Part shown: positions 60,733-64,000 of the stretch, piece by piece
Numbering within the stretch: position 1 is the stretch's first letter
Layout of the letters: the number at the start of each line of letters is the position of its first letter
Origin: a virus
Length of the DNA stretch: 64,000 nucleotides
Strand: one strand, 5' to 3'
Virus record (IMG/VR): IMGVR_UViG_3300002131_000176
Span: 1 to 64,000 of that record
The notes under the pieces: generated by a model
Seen by the model: the letters and a program-made list of their open reading frames with translations, nothing else
Told to the model about the DNA's origin: nothing
Databases searched by the model: none
Translations under genes and position numbers: made by a program

Positions 60733-60741
60733 GAGATTCTC

Positions 60742-61002
60742 ATGCAGGAAGTTCAAACAGTACTTAACAGAGTAATGCAATTAGAACATTTTTATGTCGA
60801 ATTTGAGATATCCGAGGACTTTTGTTTTCACGGTAGGTTTCCTTTTAGTCTCATGATTAATGAGCAAGGGTTTGCTACGGCAAGAGTTGCAGCTTTAACA
60901 CAAGACGAAGCAGAGGTTTTAGTGTTAAATTATTTTATGCAGTCAGGTGAATATTATTTAATGGATGATGACGATGAAGATGATGATGAGGACGAATGGT
61001 AA
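60742..61002 (+). CDS. unidentified acidic protein between gp16 and gp17, 86 aa
   Basis: A compact beta/alpha protein (VQTVLNRVMQLEHFYVEFEI, FPFSLMINEQGFATARVAAL, TQDEAEVLVLNYFM) ends in a strongly acidic tail of about 14 Asp/Glu residues. AGGAG before the ATG gives a good ribosome site. T4 has no gene here. It overlaps gp17 by seven bases, which suggests a role linked to packaging, such as a gp17 cofactor or a DNA mimic (inference). Confidence 0.6.
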   Translation: MQEVQTVLNRVMQLEHFYVEFEISEDFCFHGRFPFSLMINEQGFATARVAALTQDEAEVLVLNYFMQSGEYYLMDDDDEDDDEDEW

Positions 61003-62591
61003 CAAGTGAAAATTATCTTGGCAATCCGAATGTCAAGCGTGATGGCATAAATCAGCAATGGACAACTGAGTTAATTCAAGAGTATGCCAAGTGCATGCAC
61101 GACCCAGCGTACTTTACCGAAAAATACATTAAAGTAATTTCACTCGATAAAGGATTAGTGCCATTTAATCTGTATCAATATCAACGTGATATGTTTGTGG
61201 AGTTTAATACAAATAGATTTAATATTGTTTTGGCCTGCCGACAGAGTGGTAAATCCATATCTGCTTGTGCCTATTTGCTCTGGTACGCACTGTTTCACTC
61301 AGAGAAAACGATTGTAATTCTTGCCAACAAGGGTGATACTGCACGTGAAATGTTGAGTCGTATTACACTCATGTTGGAGAATATTCCATTCTTTCTCCAA
61401 CCTGGTTGTAAGGCACTTAACAAGGGTTCGATCGAGTTCTCAAATAATTCAAGGATCTTGGCTCGTGCAACATCCGGTTCTTCAGTCCGAGGCTTATCAG
61501 TTAACTTATTGTATTTGGACGAGTTTGCTTTTGTTGAACGCGCAACAGAATTCTACACATCTACCTATCCTGTAATTGCTGCTGGTACACAAACCAAAGT
61601 TATTATCACTTCTACAGCTAATGGTATTGGTAACACATTCCAAAAGATCTGGGAAGGTGCTATTCAAGGTGTAAGTGAATTTAAACCATTCCGTGTTGAT
61701 TGGTGGGACGTTCCAGGTAGAGACGAGCGATGGAAGAAACAAACCGTTGCCAATACAAGTCAATTGCAATTTGACCAGGAATTTGGAAATACTTTTTTCG
61801 GGACAGGTGATACTCTAATTAACGCAGAGACATTGATGGAGTTTAGATCTACTGAACCAATTCGACGATTGGAGAATTATTGCCTCAACATTTATAAAGA
61901 GACTGTGAAGGGCCATGACTATATCATGACTGTGGATGTAAGTAAGGGAAGAGGACAGGATTATTCTACGTTTAACGTGATCGATATTAGTGTGAGTCCA
62001 TTTGAACAAGTTGCTGTATATCGCAATAATGTTATGTCTCCCATTCTCTTCCCTAATATTATATATAAGTATGCGAAAATCTACAATGAAGCATACGTGG
62101 TAATTGAAGCCAATGATCAAGGCGGTGTTGTCTGCAATGGATTATATCATGATTTAGAATATGAAAATATGCACGTTGAGTCTGCAATCAAGGCAAATGC
62201 GCTTGGTGTTGAAATGACACGTAAAGTAAAACGTCTTGGGTGTTCTGCAATTAAGGATGTATTAGAAAATAATAAACTTAAAATTGTAGATGAAAATACA
62301 ATTTTAGAAATTTCAACGTTCGAAGCTCGTGGTCAGTCATACGAAGCCAGTAATGGTAACCATGACGACTTGATGATGAACTTAGTTATGTTTGGATTCT
62401 TTGTTTCAACACAGTATTTTAACGATATGACAAATATTGATCTTAAGAAAATGCTCTTTGACCAGCGAATGCAAGAGATTGATAATGATTTAGTACCCTT
62501 TGGGTTTATTGATGACGGCAGCGATCACATTGCGCAAATAGAAACACCACGAGGCGTCGAATGGGCTATTGACTATGACCCAAATCTATAA
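60996..62591 (+). CDS. gp17: gp17 terminase large subunit, 531 aa
   Basis: gp17 is the ATP-driven packaging motor and headful nuclease. The ATPase has Walker A CRQSGKS (in LACRQSGKSIS, about residues 81-91), Walker B LLYLDEFAF (about 171-179) and the coupling motif STANG. The nuclease domain carries VDVSKGRGQDYS (first Asp), EANDQGG and the C-terminal GNHDDLMMNLVM with the last Asp. Length is shorter than T4 (610), lacking part of the N and C termini. It lies after gp16 in T4 order and is followed by gp18. Confidence 0.95.
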   Translation: MVTSENYLGNPNVKRDGINQQWTTELIQEYAKCMHDPAYFTEKYIKVISLDKGLVPFNLYQYQRDMFVEFNTNRFNIVLACRQSGKSISACAYLLWYALFHSEKTIVILANKGDTAREMLSRITLMLENIPFFLQPGCKALNKGSIEFSNNSRILARATSGSSVRGLSVNLLYLDEFAFVERATEFYTSTYPVIAAGTQTKVIITSTANGIGNTFQKIWEGAIQGVSEFKPFRVDWWDVPGRDERWKKQTVANTSQLQFDQEFGNTFFGTGDTLINAETLMEFRSTEPIRRLENYCLNIYKETVKGHDYIMTVDVSKGRGQDYSTFNVIDISVSPFEQVAVYRNNVMSPILFPNIIYKYAKIYNEAYVVIEANDQGGVVCNGLYHDLEYENMHVESAIKANALGVEMTRKVKRLGCSAIKDVLENNKLKIVDENTILEISTFEARGQSYEASNGNHDDLMMNLVMFGFFVSTQYFNDMTNIDLKKMLFDQRMQEIDNDLVPFGFIDDGSDHIAQIETPRGVEWAIDYDPNL

Positions 62592-62594
62592 ATT

Positions 62595-62602
62595 TATAAA
62601 TA
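62595..62602 (+). promoter_or_regulatory. T4-type late promoter element TATAAATA
   Basis: An exact TATAAATA lies four bases past the gp17 stop and 62 bases before the gp18 ATG, giving the sheath gene its own strong late promoter. AAAGGAAAA is the ribosome site. Confidence 0.75.
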
Positions 62603-62664
62603 ATGGTATATTGAGAAAACAACCGTATTATGAGATCATATCATTAACCTAAAAGGAAAAAAAG

Positions 62665-64000
62665 ATGGCACTTTCAGCACCTACCGAATCTCCTGCGGTT
62701 GTAGTTAGAGAAATTGATTTAACAGGCGGCGTACCGAATGTTCAGTCTACTACAGGCGCAATTGTTGGAGTATACAAATGGGGACCAATCGGTCAGCGAC
62801 AAATTATAGCAAATGAAGCAGAATTAGTAAATACTTTTGCTGCACCAGACGCGACTACTAACGTTTCGTTTTTATCAGCTACTCAATTTTTAAAATATTC
62901 AAGCACACTTTATGTTGTCCGTGAATCACTTGGACAAGATAGTGGTGATACAAACTCACTAGCATGGTCAAGCGGATCACCTAACGCGTCTTATAGACGT
63001 CAAGTTAGGAACGAAGAATCATTCAGAACTGTTGAAGCTTCGCTAGCAGCGATTGATAGTGATGGCTTTGGGAATGCTGGCAAAATTGAGTTTATTGGTA
63101 AATACGCTGGAGCATTAGGCAACAGTTTACAAATTTCAATTCTACCTGCAGACACCACAAATACTAAATTTGACGCGTGGGCATATTCTAGTAGCTTTGA
63201 TGCAAAACCTGGGACTTCTATCTATGCTCAAAGCAAAGGTTCTTCAGGCGATGAAGTCCACGTTGCTATTATTGACCAGGATGGGGCATTTACCGGCACG
63301 AGAGGCACTATTTTAGAGACATTCCCTAATTTGTCTATTTTAAGAGATGCTAAAGACGATGTAGGTTCTACTGTTTATCTCAAAGAAGTAATCAACGCTA
63401 GATCTGAATATGTTAAATTCCTAAATTTTTCTGCAGCACTTGATTCTGCTGGTGCAGGCGATTTAACCGCGTTAAACACCTCTTATTTTGTTGATTCTGC
63501 CGATAGAGCTCCATCAACAATTTCCATGGTTAATGGTAACGATACACCATTTATTGGTACTGCAGAACTTATTGCAGGTTATGACTTGTTTGCTGATAAA
63601 GATCAAGTAGAAGTTGATTTTATCATTGCACCTAGTCGTACGGCACAAGCAGATCACGTTACGATGGTAAATGATTTGGTTGCTAAAGCGGTTGGCCGTA
63701 AAGATTGCATAGTTGTTGCATCTCCAGATAGAGCCTCGATTTTAAATACATCGAACGATGCTACAAGAGTTACAAATACTGTTGCTACCACTTCGCAGTT
63801 TACTAGATCATCATACTTGGTTGTTGATAACAACATGCTAAAAGTGTATGATAAGTACAATGATGCATATCAATTCATTCCTGCTGCATCAACAGTTGCT
63901 GGTATCATGGCTGCTACGGACTTTAACCGGGCCCCTTGGTTCTCACCTGCTGGTTCAAGACGTGGTCAATTGTTAGGCGTTACTGCTTTGGCATATAGCC
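62665..64000 (+). CDS. gp18: gp18 tail sheath protein, N-terminal part (runs off the window)
   Basis: gp18 forms the contractile sheath. The N terminus ALSAPTESPAVVVREIDLTG, VPNVQSTTGAIVGVYKWGPI and GQRQIIANEAELVNTFAAPD is the classical T4-like sheath start, followed by the tail-sheath block NASYRRQVRNEESF and the later KYAGALGNSLQISILPAD. About 445 residues are visible; T4 gp18 is 659. The frame is still open at the window end in the conserved FNRAPWFSPAGSRRGQL region. Confidence 0.95.
   Translation, partial: MALSAPTESPAVVVREIDLTGGVPNVQSTTGAIVGVYKWGPIGQRQIIANEAELVNTFAAPDATTNVSFLSATQFLKYSSTLYVVRESLGQDSGDTNSLAWSSGSPNASYRRQVRNEESFRTVEASLAAIDSDGFGNAGKIEFIGKYAGALGNSLQISILPADTTNTKFDAWAYSSSFDAKPGTSIYAQSKGSSGDEVHVAIIDQDGAFTGTRGTILETFPNLSILRDAKDDVGSTVYLKEVINARSEYVKFLNFSAALDSAGAGDLTALNTSYFVDSADRAPSTISMVNGNDTPFIGTAELIAGYDLFADKDQVEVDFIIAPSRTAQADHVTMVNDLVAKAVGRKDCIVVASPDRASILNTSNDATRVTNTVATTSQFTRSSYLVVDNNMLKVYDKYNDAYQFIPAASTVAGIMAATDFNRAPWFSPAGSRRGQLLGVTALAYS

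Overview
This window is a continuous piece of an AT-rich, contractile-tailed phage genome of the T4 superfamily (myovirus morphology). Its gene content and order resemble marine T4-like phages (cyanophage and pelagiphage type). It carries recognisable T4 homologues gp33, gp32, gp26, gp4, gp48, gp53, gp27, gp5, gp25, gp6, gp8, gp13, gp14, gp15, gp16, gp17 and the start of gp18. No photosynthesis genes are present here. The tmRNA tag (ANDELFAIAA) is proteobacterial in style, so an alpha- or betaproteobacterial host is more likely than a cyanobacterium, but the host cannot be fixed from this sequence.

Layout. (1) 1-2.96 kb: a tightly overlapped string of very small genes, several of one paralogous family (MNER...FAELI...HFGxxE), then conserved small phage proteins. 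(2) 2.97-4.5 kb: gp33 (late transcription), gp32 (ssDNA-binding protein) and a circularly permuted tmRNA gene that ends in a strong terminator. (3) 4.5-8.85 kb, minus strand: probable tape measure, two chaperone/hub ORFs joined by a likely -1 frameshift site, a tail-tube-like protein, a conserved assembly protein and gp4. (4) 8.9-30.4 kb, plus strand: the baseplate (gp48, gp53, gp27, gp5 lysozyme, a degenerate-amidase protein, a beta-helix spike, gp25, gp6, a gp7-like protein, gp8, a 1669-residue structural protein) and small fibre proteins. (5) 30.4-34.3 kb, minus strand: a sugar-modification cluster (three glycosyltransferase-like proteins, an SGNH hydrolase, a one-domain carbamoyltransferase), then a plus-strand methyltransferase-like gene. 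(6) 34.9-54.2 kb: a long mosaic of tail fibres, adhesins and fibre-associated small proteins, including a 1961-residue fibre with 29-residue repeats and three tandem glycine-rich adhesin paralogues. (7) 54.2-57.6 kb: an overlapping three-gene cassette (Cys-containing protein of unknown function, Fe(II)/2-oxoglutarate oxygenase, flavin-dependent halogenase). (8) 57.7-64 kb: neck, terminase and tail sheath genes in T4 order.

Regulation. Two sigma70-type promoters sit in front of the early/middle genes. Seven exact copies of the T4 late element TATAAATA sit at operon heads of virion genes, which fits the presence of gp33.

The strongest candidates for something new are the permuted phage tmRNA, the U-UUU-UUU frameshift site joining the hub/tape-measure chaperones, the halogenase/oxygenase cassette, the sugar-modification cluster with its carbamoyltransferase lacking a second domain, and the triplicated glycine-rich adhesin block. 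All functional assignments come from reading motifs by eye; no database search was run.
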